DNA of 64,000 nt from Cristatella mucedo (Eukaryota; Bryozoa; Phylactolaemata; Cristatellidae): contig WPIO01000053.1 in assembly GCA_009760855.2 (NCBI GenBank), positions 862,001 to 926,000 on the forward strand, written 5' to 3'. The position numbers were made by a program, and so were the translations under genes. Positions 46,861 through 58,607 of this stretch are shown here, one piece after another. The stretch's first letter is position 1. The number at the start of each line of letters is the position of its first letter. Below the pieces are notes generated by a model. That model did no database searches, had not been told where the DNA came from, and saw only the letters and a list, made by a program, of their open reading frames with translations.

Positions 46861-48620
46861 CCACTGTTGTTCTTGTTTTTGTATCTCCGTCTGTAACTTC
46901 ATCAAGCCATTAAGACTATGTGGGTGTTGGGCAGGAGAGTTTTGCATAGCACACTAACAGCCTAAGCGGCTTTCGGTTCGCATGCGGTAGCCAACAGACT
47001 TCGTCTCACTCAACAAAGAGAAAGTGGGAAGCATTGTAGAGATAGAAGAGCATTCGAGATAGTGATTAGCACGGAAGTAGCGGCTCAGGACCACTGACAA
47101 GGATGAGCAATAGTCAGCTGGAGGAGAGTAGTTATCGTTGCGTAAGAATTGTGGAAGAGTGTTCCACAGTCCAGTACCTGCAGAGCAAAATCTTCTGTCG
47201 GTAATGGTCTTTAAGCGCTGCAATGGAACAGCTAATTTATTGTCTACACAGGACCTGAGGGCGCGAAGAGGCTGGCACTGGTGCAACAGCTCAGCTAGGT
47301 TCGAATGAGCCAAGCCGTGGCAGACCTTATGGGTCAGCCAAAGAATTTTGCTCTGTATCCGTTGCTCAACCGGCATCCATCCTAGCTCTTTTAGCATATG
47401 AGACACGTGCTCAAACCTCTGCGACTTGAAGATTAACCCTGCAGCAATATTCATAGCTAGCTGCAGTGGCCTAGTCGCTTTCTTTGGTAGCCTAGCCAAA
47501 AGGAAATTACAATAATCAAGCCGAGACAAAACTAAGGAGGTAGTTAAATTTTTGCAAGCCACTGTGGAAGACAGCTCCTAATCTTGGATATGGATCGGAC
47601 GTGAGGGCTAGCTGTAGAAGCAGTCTTCTGAATGGAGCTTTTAAAATTAAGGCAGTTGTCAAAAACGACACCTAAATTTCGCACACTTAGTGATGGTCGC
47701 ACGACAGCATCACCTATTAGAAGAGCAAAATATTTTAATCCAGCCACACGCTTAGGGTGTCCTAGAAGCAGCAGTTCGTTTTATCTTCATTTACTTTCGA
47801 GAAGTTTTCCGACATCCAGGATCGAATTTCGGCAAGACGGAAAACGCTCAGTTTCTCAGCTGCTGCGGAGCAGATTCCGACGGTTTGAATGACAAATACA
47901 GCAGCCGAGTATCGTCAGAATTAGAGTGATATCCTATTACATGGGTCTTAATCACTTTTCTCAGAGGTTGAGTATAAATGGGGAACAGCAAGGGACCGAG
48001 GACGGACCTATAGGGACTCCACGGGTGACATGTCTCGTGTGTGAGACCTGATCCCCACACGACACGCATTGAACACGATCAGACAAGTACGTTTTAAACT
48101 TCGCCAGTGCTTCGTCTGCCAGACCGATCGTTGTTCTCAATCGTTCAATCCGAACATCGTGATCAATGGGGTCGAAGGCAGCTGACAGATCTAGTTGAGC
48201 TAGGGCAGTGACATTCTCGTCGTAGTTGACACGTAGAATGTCATTTTTAACACGGAATAGAGCAGTTTCAGTGGTGTGCTGCCTCTTGATACCTGATTGA
48301 AATGTTTCTGACATTTCATTCTTTCAATATGTTCAACCAGCTGCATAGCATCAATTTTTTCAAGAATCTTTGACAAGAAAGGAAGAAGGGAAACTGGGCA
48401 ATAGTTTGAAAGTACCTCTGTATCTAATCCCGTCTTTTTAAGTATGGGTCTAACGATTGCCGATTGGAAGGACTTGGGTACGACCCCTTTTACCAAAGAA
48501 GCATTAAAAATCTCAGTTATGGCATGGCTAAGTTAGTCTGCAAGTGAAGACCACAGAGACGATGGTATAGAGTCTTCAGGAGACTAGCGCTCCCAGATAA
48601 TACCGTATATTTTTGAAGCT
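46861..48620 (-). mobile_element. LINE-B, longest copy
   Basis: On the minus strand, in 5' to 3' order: RT fingers at 48496-48200 ('SAIVRPILKK', 'CPVSLLPFLSKILEK'); the next RT block 'QLDLSAAFDPIDHDV' at about 48195; then the region before the palm at 48070-47960, frameshifted, with the YADD equivalent reduced to 'SNSDDTRL' at about 47925. The frame 47747-47544 and the 202-residue frame 47562-46954 follow, covering the C-terminal domain and ending at the LINE-B C-terminus. Several frameshifts and stops make it inactive. It is an RT-bearing relative of LINE-A with a different 3' end. Confidence 0.9.
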
Positions 48621-48689
48621 ATGCAATGCTGGGATTGGCAAGCAAAATCCAGTCCTGCTTTTTGTGCTGCACAGCTAACAATGGTATGC
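48621..48689. other. Short junction between two LINEs
   Basis: Unrecognised sequence between the LINE-B 5' truncation and the next LINE-A tail. Confidence 0.4.
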
Positions 48690-49310
48690 ACGTAGCCGCC
48701 TTGCAATTGGCCACCTAGGAGAACTCAGTCTCTTTCTAGGCGGCTTAGAGTTGCTGCAAAGGAAACACGATCGAATGATTAGTGGTAGCATGCACGATAA
48801 AAAACCAGAATAGCATGGTTTGGGGTGATATGCACAGGGTCAGCGAGCAAGTGTGGTTAGCGGCAGCACGCAAAGTGTCAGCACTGATAAGCACGTAAGA
48901 GAAGAATCACTGGGACCCACAAAATGCTTTCATAAATAGGTGAGTTTTTAGTTTTTTTTTTTAAATGTAGTCAAGTCAGGCATGCCGTGACGCAAGTCGG
49001 GGGCGAGTTCCAGACTTTGGGAGCATACGAACTATAGGCACGGTCTCCAAAGGATTTGAGGTTTGTACGAGGTAGTGGTAAACATTTGGATTCTGAAAAG
49101 CCGGTGGTACAATGCTTGGCCTGGTGGGGTAGTAGATCTGAGAGATAGGCTGGAGGGAGCTATCAGGCGCTTGCAGCTGGTGCAAAACTCTGCAGCTAGG
49201 CTTGTCTGTCGTGAGCGTCGCAGTTGCCACATTACTCCACTTCTCACCGACCTGAACTGGCTACCAGTCAAGCAACGCATCGACTTCAAGGTTTTTGTCG
49301 CTCAATGTTC
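48690..49310 (-). mobile_element. LINE-A with inverted 5' segment
   Basis: From the 3' hairpin at about 48715-48750 the copy runs on the minus strand to 49157, inside the C-terminal domain. At 49158 it switches to the + strand ('gagctatcaggcgcttgcag') and runs to about 49310 with the piece that lies just upstream in LINE coordinates. About 25 bases are lost at the switch. This is a second twin-priming product. Confidence 0.85.
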
Positions 49311-51336
49311 AATATCAAATTGCATTCCTATTCGTAAAATATTAGTTGAGTTATTTAATTTACGAGGCACCAACCAACGCTGGAAATGAAGCTGTATAAA
49401 AGTCACAAGTATGCACCTCAACAAGCTTCAAGCGTCTATAGCGATCTACCACGGTTCGTTAAGTTGGGATACAAGTCGCATATGATGAAGAAACTTGTAC
49501 ATTTTTATTTGCAGATTTGTTGCTTCCGGTTTACATCCGGGTTAGATGCGGTTGGCATAACCGATTTTTCTTTCACGCGCAAGCCGTCAGAACTTTCAAT
49601 CCCAGTTCTAACATATCTGTCTTTCGAAAGGTACCATAAACAAACATTTGATTGCCGGAAAATTTGTATAGGTATTTTCTTGAAATTCCTCCCTAAGTGC
49701 CTCAATCAGTCATCTGTGCGATGCTCAGCAAGTCTCCTCCGGGCACTCGCAATCCTATCCTCCCAAGGCCAAGGCCGGGTGCTTCTTCGGGCCGTAAGCT
49801 GCATTCGCAGGTCAAGCTTGATAGTGCATCTTCATTATTAATAGCGTTAGATCCTGATCGTCAGAGTAAACATTACCTTGGCTAACTGAATTCAGCCAGA
49901 ATCCCTCTATAGTTATTATCCTACTTAAATTTATTTATAGTTACTAGCCTCGATAGTTATTGCTGATAGAGTTTGCCACTTTGTATTCCAAGTCGGCTAA
50001 AACACTGATGAAAACTAATCGAGTAAGCAAAAATTGAGAAACAAAAGAGCGATAGAGAATCGTTGCCACGAAAATGGAGCTCTCGAATGGAGTTCGAAGG
50101 TACCTGCTCTCCAGGTGTACATCCAGGTGTACATCCAGGTGTACATCCAGGTGTGCGGTCGCTTTCGCGCTTCAATGGCTGCACTCGCAGTGGGTGTACT
50201 CGCAATAATTCATTCCATTTCAACCATCGGACTTCGACCTTGCTTGAGATGCAAGAGCTACGGAGAAACTCTGAGGGAAAATAAGGAGTCGGCGTGCACC
50301 GATGGCGACAGCCTTTGGGGCCACTGCGGGGTACAGAGTAATAGCAGAAGATTCAGTTGCTTGGCGAATGGAAGAAGCTGCCAGCCGTTGCTAGTCAGCA
50401 CTAGTAATAACAATAAGAGGTATTGCGTATAGCGCCATAACAAAACTTAACCCTATCCAGGCACTTTAAAACTCGTTGCCAGAGAATCAATACCCTGGGA
50501 CGGTGGCCATGGCCGGTATCGTGCATGCCAAAGTGTGCTCATGCCGGTACCTTAAAGCAAGCATGAAGACTCTCACGGCCACCGATTAGGCAGACCTGGG
50601 GTTGGCAATATGCAGCGAATCGTGCACACAATGTGCGCACAGGCAGCACACCGGAGCGAAACGAGACTAGTTCACCAAGACGACGAGAAACCTGACGGGT
50701 ATAGTGGCATCTTGAGCTGAGCCTTGATTTATGCAGGGCAGGCAGGTAGTGACGTAGCCCGAAAGTGAATACGGAAGTTTGGTAAGTACGAGCTAGAGGC
50801 TCGACTTCCTAAATACTTTTCAATTTAGTTCGATCGGAGACGAGATGATTGAATGCTGAGGAGTGGGTTGTGTGAGAGCATGCTGGGCGAATGTTGGAAG
50901 GTCGAGTAGGTAGCTAAGGTAGTTAAAGACCAAAGCGACCTCGTAGCCTGACTGAGTATCTAGAAAATCGTATCTATGTTTGATAGGGAGCCAGAGAAGC
51001 ACAGATAAAAGTAGACTGGCGTGACAGCTACGCCGGTGATGCCAAACTGGCCGAGCAGCTTAGTTTTTTACCGATTGCAAGCGATTGATGACACTGGCTG
51101 GGAGTCCTGAATATAGAGAATTGGAGTAGCCTATAGGCGATATAGCAACTGCGTGAAATAGTACAGCTGTTGCACTCCAATCTAAGCAGGCCCCGATTTT
51201 TGAATATTCCTCAGCAGAAAGTAGGCCAGCTTGGGGAGCTGTGACTATTCACGGAATCATCGTCGATATTTGTTGATAGCTGAGATACGTCACTTATCTG
51301 CGCTTTGAAACCACAGCCTCAAATGCCTTCCGCGAT
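49311..51336. other. Two kilobases, mostly unrecognised
   Basis: The 151-codon + strand frame at 49386-49841 shows no domain. A minus-strand LINE-type tail is likely at about 50400-50480 (taataacaataa, then 'cttaaccctatccaggcac'). No supported gene. Confidence 0.45.
50111..50155. repeat. 12-bp tandem repeat
   Basis: ccaggtgtacat three times exactly, then ccaggtgtgcgg. Because the period is a multiple of three it gives a short protein repeat on either strand, but no gene is otherwise supported. Confidence 0.95.
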
Positions 51337-51345
51337 GGTAGCACG

Positions 51346-51609
51346 AGGTGATTACTGTGAAAGGAGCTGGCTTGAATTCAGAAGCATCCAAGCATCCTGT
51401 TTTATTGAGCTCATTCTCGCGTATTTTTTATGATTGTATACATCCAAGTCAAGAATACTGACGCCTTCAGCTGCGCCGATAAACCTTGGCTGGCGATGGA
51501 TTGGCACTACGTTGTAATTTTGCTGCCAAAACGGACACGGATTCAGTAGTTTCGCCCTCGAAAATCGCTTGCCTATTGGCAAGCACATGTAAAACGGTTC
51601 CTTGACCAC
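51346..51609 (-). other. Open 85-codon segment between 9-bp direct repeats
   Basis: The minus strand is open from 51609 to the stop at 51352 and has protein-like composition (for example 'HRQPRFIGAAEGVSILDLD'), but starts at GTG, not ATG. I do not recognise it. It is bounded by GGTAGCACG at 51337-51345 and 51610-51618. It could be an inserted gene fragment with a target-site duplication. It could also be chance, since 9-bp repeats and 85-codon frames both arise by chance in 64 kb. Confidence 0.25.
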
Positions 51610-51774
51610 GGTAGCACGGCAAGGTCATTCTACTCCTAGAGGACGCGGCTATTCGGCCAGCAGTACCTACTTGAACGATTGCGAATAGTAGCTGACCGGC
51701 TCTTAGCAGATGAGGTAGAACGCGGACTCAATTGCAACGCGTTCATTTTCGCCATCCAGGTTCACACAACAAGC

Positions 51775-52030
51775 TAGTAATAATAATACTAATAGATTTG
51801 TATAGTGACATAGGAGAACTGAACATCTTACTAGGCACTTTACGCATTCTGTATGGAAGGCATTACCGAATGTTTGGCGGTAACGTAAGCGAGCAGCAGG
51901 CGTCGTGCAAGCAGGTAAGCAATCCACACGCAAGACGAGTCCCAAAGATACATCCAATGCTCTAAAAGACAGGTCTTTCTAAGGTTCTTTTTAAATGTCG
52001 CCATGATGTAGTGACGTGCGTCGCTAGTGA
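51775..52030 (-). mobile_element. LINE-C-like 3' end
   Basis: (aat)n, then 'gagaactgaacatcttactaggcac' and 'cattctgtatggaaggcatt'. This resembles the LINE-C ends at 13175-13420 and 19745-19970 more than LINE-A. It continues to about 'tttaaatgtcgccatgatg'. Confidence 0.5.
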
Positions 52031-52524
52031 GTTGTTGGCCAACTTTCTATTCCAAAGTCTCCGTCAGCTCTTGGCTACAACTTGGAATCCACAGATCCTT
52101 TGGAATGTGTGGTAAAGCCAGAAATACATCAATAAAGCCTAAAAATCGTACGCGACAGCTTAGTTTCACGTCTGAGGTTGAAGCAAAATTTCATTTCTAC
52201 TAAAAATAAATCTTTGCTCTACAGATACGCGAGGATTAGATATGGCGACTGCGAGAAGTATAGAAGAGCCTCAGAGCATTGTTGCGCTCCTTGCCAAAAG
52301 ACATAATAAAAATCTATTGCTACAATAACGTCACAAACTACCGAATTTTCCATATTTTTTAGTCTCTGACAACATTCGTCAGATGACAAGCAGTGGGCAC
52401 CCATCAGAAAAAGCCGGTATGGACTCCATTAAAGACGTAAATGATATTACTTGGCGCGGACAAATACAAATGTAAGTTTACTTGTTTCCTAAAAAATCAA
52501 AAGATTCCGCCGAAACGAGATTCC
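52031..52524. other. No recognised feature
   Basis: AT-rich stretch without a supported exon. Confidence 0.5.
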
Positions 52525-52610
52525 CGAAGCGAAAGAGAGAAACAGAGAGAGAGATAGAAAAAGAAGGAGGGAGGTAGAGAGGGAGATAGAGAGAGAGAGA
52601 GAGAGAGAGG

Positions 52611-52651
<41 letters not shown>

Positions 52652-52678
52652 GGAGGGGAGAGAGAGAGAGAGACAGAA

Positions 52679-52742
<64 letters not shown>
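52525..52742. repeat. GA microsatellite, about 220 bp
   Basis: (GA)n with AAGA and GGGA interruptions on the + strand. The minus-strand Ser/Leu frame is an artefact. Confidence 0.98.
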
Positions 52743-52745
<3 letters not shown>

Positions 52746-54289
52746 TACAGAGAACTAGCGTGGGTAGAAAACAGCTTGTTTGAAAATGGTGGCTAATAGG
52801 GGATTTTCGTCGGCACCTAAGACCGTCAAAATTTGTATACAGGGGCAAGAACCACAAGATTTTGAAAGTAGACGGCGCAATACCCGCAATTTATTTAAAC
52901 TCGTGCTGTTTATTTGACATGAACTCGGCGGTAGCTCGTTGGGTTGAATTTGAGCATGATTTGTTCGTTGGTCGCGGTCGCGGCGCAAAGGAATGTGGGG
53001 CAGCCCAGCTCGCTCGCTGCCTCGCTGTAAGGGAAATTCACCCTGCCACCTCGGTTCCATCACTGACAGTAGCCATTTTAGAGTACGAGACCCGGAAACT
53101 GTCAGAAAAGTGATATGCATATGATGATTTGATAATAGAATTATTTTAATTCGATTTTCCTCCTAGTTAAATAGAATAATGTCAGGGGTCACCCTACTTA
53201 TTTCTTAAACTTTCATCAGATCGGACCACCCTAGCCTAGGTCGTTCGTGCGAGGAAGTGGTCGAGAGGGTCAGCACACGCGCAGAGTGCACGTAGGGTAG
53301 GTAAGCAGGGGTAAAGGTCGCGGCAGAGCGCAGCCTATTTCGTAATCTTTGCCCAGTCGTCTGACTGGTGAGACGCGGACTTACGCCGAGCACGGCCGGC
53401 CCACTCTCGGGCCCTCTGACCTCGTGAAGCTTGCCCTCTGACCTCGCTACCGATTGGGCTCGCCTCCGGATGAAGGCGAGCCCCAAAAGCAGCATAGCTC
53501 CTAGCGCTGCAAGTCCCAGCCGACGCGCTACGCATACCAGTGATGCCCTGAATCTTGAGCGCGGCTAGCGACTTGTTGTAGGCGCTGCACCAATCATTGC
53601 CGGTATGCCTGCAATAGCTGAACGCGGCAGCAAATCACAGCGCCCGTAACTTAATAAAGCAAATCAATATCCCTAACAACATAGAGAAGTATGTACAACA
53701 CCGATGGATGGTTGCAGGCTTACAAAACCAATCGCGGCAGCGTACGACAACTCGTGTACTACTCAGCGGCTACCTTGAGGGCATCCTAGCCCAACTGCTA
53801 AGGCTCAACCACAGCCTGTCGTACGGCTTCAGCTTTTATGCCGCCAGCGAATAGACGATCGCTTAATCTGTTACAATAGTTCAAGAGCCTCAAATAATGA
53901 ATACGTCTGCACTCATAATCTGGTTGATTTAGCATGGCGCCGTTTCAGTTTAAGTGTAGGCTGCTCTACTGGTCACTTTAACTTAAGACTTTACTGTGCT
54001 CCCGAAAAAGACAGTTAGCATCAGCATTTCTGCCAGCACGCGAATCTAAAGCGCACTGCAATAGCTTCAAATTAAAGCAAAGCGCTGCTAACAAGATTAA
54101 GCACGGCTGCTGGCTTACAAACACGCCGACGGCCGCTGCTCCGGGTGGCGAAGGTTCAGGATTAGGTTTATCCCCCCTCATCTGTTCGATCACGGATGGT
54201 CTCCGCTCTGCTGCCGCCTGCTGGCCGAGGATGTGCTTTCTTTTCAGCCAGTGACGCCACAAGCTACTTGAGAAAGCAATCGAATATGT
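52743..54289. other. No recognised feature; CpG content rises from about 53200
   Basis: Short overlapping frames on both strands (for example 53205-53535) reflect GC-rich composition. No exon is supported. Confidence 0.45.
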
Positions 54290-54423
54290 CAAATATAACT
54301 CATTTGTACGGTGCCCCAGGAGAACTTACTCCAGGCGCTTCGCACATGCCTCGGGGCTCAAAGCCGAGACCTCGACCGCACATTGGTCGGGGGCGAGCAC
54401 CTAACCGCTGGACCAAACCAGCT
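54290..54423 (-). mobile_element. SINE-2 (tRNA head plus LINE-A tail)
   Basis: On the minus strand: 'agctggtttggtccagcgg' (A-box-like), 'ggtgctcgcccccgacc', a decayed B box, 'ccccgaggca', then directly 'gcgaagcgcctggag' and 'taagttctcctgggg', which is the LINE-A terminal hairpin. Same family as 58608-58746. Confidence 0.75.
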
Positions 54424-54479
54424 CGGCGCTGTAATATGTTCTAAAATGCTGGCGCAGGCTTCGCCGAAGAGGACTGCCC

Positions 54480-55287
54480 TTGAACTTACTTAACGACCAA
54501 AAGAGACAAGACAGCCGAGGGCGGGTCGCGGTGCCAACCGACTGTGGGATCTCGCGACGGCTGGCATTCGGCAGAGAGAATCGCGATACAGGCAGGTGCC
54601 GGTCGTCAAAAGTATTCGAGGCACGTTGGAGACGTCGGCAGATGGCGGTGGAAGTCTACGTGGGCAGCATCAGTCGGCCGCGCCCTCAAGCGCGGCTGAA
54701 CCGTGTTTTGCCCAGGTACCTTGCTTCGCGAGCGTTGCCGCGGTTCGTGGGAACGCGACCGGCGACCCTCACCCTCGCCGTCCTCCCGAGGCCCCCCGGA
54801 CCGCCGCTGGAGGGCGACGCCCACCCACTGCGCAGCAGCTCGGACGGGCGCGCGCCGACGCCCAGGTGCCTCTGAGCTACGATCCAAACACGTCACGCCA
54901 AGCCAGTCGCCGCTGGGATCGGAACGAGCGCGCTCGGCGTCGGCGGGACGGCTTACTGCGGCGGCCGAAGAAGATTAATGTTCGCCGCGCTTCCGCGCGG
55001 ACGCCGGATTCGCCCGCCGTGCGTGCGTGTCCAGCTTAGCAAGCTTAGCGACAGTCGCCAAGCGAGGCGCCCTCCGCCACGCCCAGTTCGGCGGACAGCC
55101 GCTGCGCCGTCAGCGGCAGAGGAAGGACGGAGCGGAGCTTCGGAGGTAGGACCGCAGCCCGCTGCTGCGTGTGATCTGCGGCGACGGCGGTGGCGAGTCA
55201 TTGTGACTTCATAGCGCGAGCGTTGTCCTCGAGTGCGATGCCATAACGTAGCCGCGCGGATGCCTCGCCGCTGCAGGCGCATCCACA
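54480..55287 (+). promoter_or_regulatory. CpG-rich region upstream of the hydroxylase start
   Basis: Very rich in GC and CpG up to and past the ATG at 55288. Likely contains the promoter and 5' UTR of the prolyl hydroxylase gene. No TATA box is seen at a sensible distance. Long frames on both strands here are composition effects. Confidence 0.45.
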
Positions 55288-55496
55288 ATGTCAGCGATGA
55301 TGACCTTGATGGTGACCTTGGGGGCGGCTCTAGCGCTGTGCGCGCTGGTCGCTCTGGCCGGCGCCGGCGGCGCCTTGGCCGAGGCGTTCACCGCTCTCGT
55401 GCACGTCGAGAACGCCATGCTGGCCGAGAGGGACCTGGCCGCCGACATCCGGCGCTACTTGGAGCGCGAGGAGCGGCGGCTTCGGCAGCTCGACGA
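55288..55496 (+). CDS. Prolyl 4-hydroxylase subunit alpha, exon 1
   Basis: Collagen prolyl 4-hydroxylase alpha acts in the ER lumen. With the PDI-type beta subunit it hydroxylates proline in X-Pro-Gly using iron, 2-oxoglutarate and ascorbate. Exon 1 begins at an ATG in good context (cacaATGt). It encodes a signal peptide with a hydrophobic core at residues 7-24 and likely cleavage after Ala-Leu-Ala (residue 31). The start of the P4Ha N-terminal dimerisation domain follows: 'AMLAERDLAADIRRYL' and 'EERRLRQLDE'. The family signature here is a helical segment with E/D-L near the start and a charged coiled part, and both are present. The exon ends after 209 coding bases (phase 2) at the donor ga|GTACGT. 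Reading on without splicing reaches a stop at 55543-55545. Codons are far more GC-rich than in exons 2 and 3 because the exon lies in the CpG-rich region. Confidence 0.85.
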
Positions 55497-56785
55497 GTAC
55501 GTGCTGGCTGGCGCACTCGCGCCGCAAGCGCAAGCGGCAGTGTAGCGCGGGCGGCCGCCGCACCGCGGGTGGGGTGGGGTTCCGCTCGATTGCCGCCGAT
55601 CGGCCCGCGCGCCTTTCGAAAGCCCCTGGCGGCGGCGGTGGCGACTTTTTAATTATAGCCGACCGCATCGGCGACCCATCAGAGCAGCGCCGGAAGATCT
55701 AGGCTTTCATGGAAAACTACAGTACGGCCAGGGCGAGGGCAGCTGGGTAGGGGGCGACGGGCAGACGAATATAGATAGGCAAACGTATACGGATATAGCC
55801 AAACATGTACGAATATAGGCAAATATATACGCGTATAGGCAAATATATACGAATATAGGCAGTGAGACGAGTAGGGCGTGTAGTATGGGACGAGCGAGGC
55901 GGGAGAGTAAGGAGAGCTGGCGAACCGCCGAGCTACTGAAAAAATTGCTAAAGATGCCGTTCGCACGCACTAATAGACGGGCGGCAGTTTGGCTCACTTC
56001 TCTAAGGGTGCTACGCAAATGCATTATTATTGTTATTATTATCTACCCGTTCAGCAATTAGTTAATAATTAGTCTGCCGCCGTAACCTCATTTTACATAG
56101 AACTTCAGATGGTCGCGGCCTGCACAAGTACATTGGCTGACCCGCACTAATACCCGTTATGGCCTCCGGTTAGATCGGCTGCATTGTATGGAGGTCGTGG
56201 CCTCCACTCTCATATCAACTTACTAGTTATGGACAAACCGAGTGCGACTCAGAAATCGGAAAGCTTAGCGCTCAATAGTATCTGAGCATTTCACAAGCAC
56301 CTTTGGTCCAGTATAAGGTTTGATCTACCGTCGCTTGGTATTCGTCGCTTTGATGCCTCGCCTTAAACTTTCATCTTAAGATGTATCATGTCAACTGCCA
56401 GTCGTGTAGTAAAAAGTAGCAGCTCCGTTGGCTTTTACATGTACTTTATTCAGCTCATGGGAAACGCCGGCCGGCGTTTGCTGTTCGACATCTTCAATAT
56501 CATGGCTGAGATATGTCATCGTCATGTACCTTCAATCGGAATTACGTGCTTACAGAGTTACGATTCGGGCTTTGGACAATTCTGTTGGCTTAGGATAACC
56601 TTTGGTGGATGTACTCGGGGCGATGCTGCTTTACTGCACTCTGCTTATACTCGCGATAGTATTTTTTACTTCAAAATTGAACTGACGATCTTACGAATGT
56701 ATACTTGAATGGTTGCGTCATAATAATTATTATTATTATGATAGTTTTTATATAGCCCCCAGAGAACTTCAGTTCATGTCAGGTT
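55497..56785. other. Intron 1 of the hydroxylase gene, first part
   Basis: GC-rich until about 55660, then mixed. At 55768-55862 there is a ~20-bp imperfect tandem repeat ('tatacgaatataggcaaata'). A LINE-like AT tail is at about 56020-56042. The frame at 56388-56708 is not recognised. Confidence 0.6.
55768..55862. repeat. About 20-bp tandem repeat, 4-5 copies
   Basis: Unit 'ataggcaaatatatacg' with variants. It lies in intron 1. Confidence 0.8.
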
Positions 56786-56789
56786 GGTG

Positions 56790-56955
56790 TGCTGCGGTGG
56801 CATACTAGGTAAGGTGATTGCTTTTCACGACCTCAGTCCCGAGGGCGTGGGTTCGAACCCTGCGGTGGGCGATCTTTTATCGTCGCTGCAAGTGGTGGTG
56901 ATATCCATAAAGTTTCTTATGTCGCTATACAAAAGAGGCTGCAAATCAGCTAGTG
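56790..56955 (+). mobile_element. SINE-1 in intron 1
   Basis: Head 'ggtggcatactaggtaagg', hairpin remnant, B box gggttcgaaccc (56849-56860, a full match to GGTTCGANNCC with an added G), and body 'gcgatcttttatcgtcgctgcaag', ending 'gctgcaaatcagctagtg'. It sits immediately upstream of a LINE-A. Confidence 0.85.
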
Positions 56956-58465
56956 CTTTAGGTCATTTTGAAAAGGCTGTAGTCAGGCCAATTATTAAGC
57001 AGAGCTAGGCCTAGACCTGTCCTTTCGTCCAGTCTGCCATCTCCCGTTCTTATCAAAGACACAGGAACGAGTTGTGGCAGACCAACTACACTCTCTTCAG
57101 ACTTGGATAAAGTCTCTCTGTTTGTCTTGCTTGATCTTTCGGCAGCATTTGCTACTATTGATCACAAAGCCCTTCTTGGGCGTCACGAATCTCACCAGGG
57201 GGTCACTGGCACTGCACCGCACTGCAATGGTTCAGGTCCTATCTCCGTGGGAGACTCCAGAGTGAATGACGTGAATGGACAAGGATCATTTGAGGAACCC
57301 TGAATTGTGAGGTACTTCAGTGCTCCGTGCTCTGTCATGTTCTGTTCACGGTTTATACTCTTCCTCTTGCAGATGCGATTGCCACGCACAATCTTGGCTT
57401 TCACATTTCTGCAGATGACACTCAGTTGTGCCTTTATTTCGATCCATCCCAGCCCTCGAGCACCTTGACTTCTGTACACATCTTTGCTGCATGTATTGAT
57501 GGCATCCGCACATGGATGGCAGCAAACTTTATTAAATTGAATGACGACAAAACCCAAGTTACTAGTTATGGGCAAACCAAGTGTGATTCAAAACATTGAA
57601 AAACCTTACGCTTAAACTCAGCTCTGCCAGCATATCTGCTGTTGAATGTGTAAGTAATCTAGGTGCCCTGTTCTAAAATGACCTTTCATTAGACGACCAC
57701 ATCAGATCCACAGTCAAGTCTGCCAACTATCAGCTACATAATATTGCTAAAATTCGGGCTTGTTTAAACATGGATACAACATTTAAATTGGTTCACGAAT
57801 TTCTGACATCCCATCTCGACTTCTGCAAATCACTTCTTGCTGGTCAGATGCCCTGTGCAATCAGGCGCTTACAGTTGGTGCAAAACGCTGAAGCTCGGCT
57901 CGTTTGTCGTGAGCCTTGCGAGTACCACATAACACCACTACTCGCCGACCTGCACTGGCTCCCAGTCAAGCAGCGCATCGACTTCAAGGTTCTGTCCCTT
58001 ACTTATAGGTCGCTTTATTCTCTGACTCAAGCCTACCTATCCGAACTACTCTCCTATTAGGTGAAGAATCATATAGCATTGCTGTTCTGACTCGATTTAT
58101 TTAGCCATTTCACGTACGAACCTCAAACTTGTTGGAGAACGTTCCTTGAGTTCGTGTGCTCACAAAGCCTGGAACTCACTACCCAGACACGTCACAACGT
58201 CCCCTGACTTGACGATATATAGAAAAAAGCTAAATGTGCACCTTTGTATTGCAGCATTTGTTGTATCGTTGTGATTTGTCTTTCCTATGCATGTACATGC
58301 TTTCCTGCTTTCCCCACTGTTTGGTGTTCCTGCTGCTTGCGGGTGTTACAACCAAATATTTGGTAATGCTTTATATGCGGCATCTGTAAAGAGCCTAGAG
58401 AGAGATTCAGTTCTATGAATTAACTATGCAAATAAATTATTATTATTATTGTTATTATTATTATT
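56956..58465 (+). mobile_element. LINE-A in intron 1
   Basis: Starts in the RT fingers ('KAVVRPII'), followed by 'LFVLLDLSAAFATIDHKALLG' at about 57115-57180. The palm at 57330-57430 has the YADD Tyr lost (reads SADDTQLC). Then come 'IKLNDDKTQVTSYGQ' and the C-terminal domain at 57770-58060. The 3' UTR differs from other copies near 58260-58370 but ends with a hairpin remnant and a long (ATT)n at 58435-58465. Frameshifted throughout. Same orientation as the host gene. Confidence 0.9.
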
Positions 58466-58607
58466 AATGTCTGTAAGTGACTTTTATCGACTAGTCACGA
58501 CAGAAAAGCTCGAAAGTCGATAGGCGTAAACTGAACATTTTATCACAGTACTTATCGTTGTTACTTGATTTAACCTAGAATAAATGCTACTACCAGTAAC
58601 TCGTGGT
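58466..58607. other. Intron 1, unrecognised
   Basis: Short stretch between LINE-A and SINE-2. No feature. Confidence 0.5.

Noticed and set aside
54480-55668. Several long frames on both strands around the hydroxylase start
   Set aside because: High GC content removes stop codons in all frames; only the 55288 frame has family similarity and in-phase splicing.
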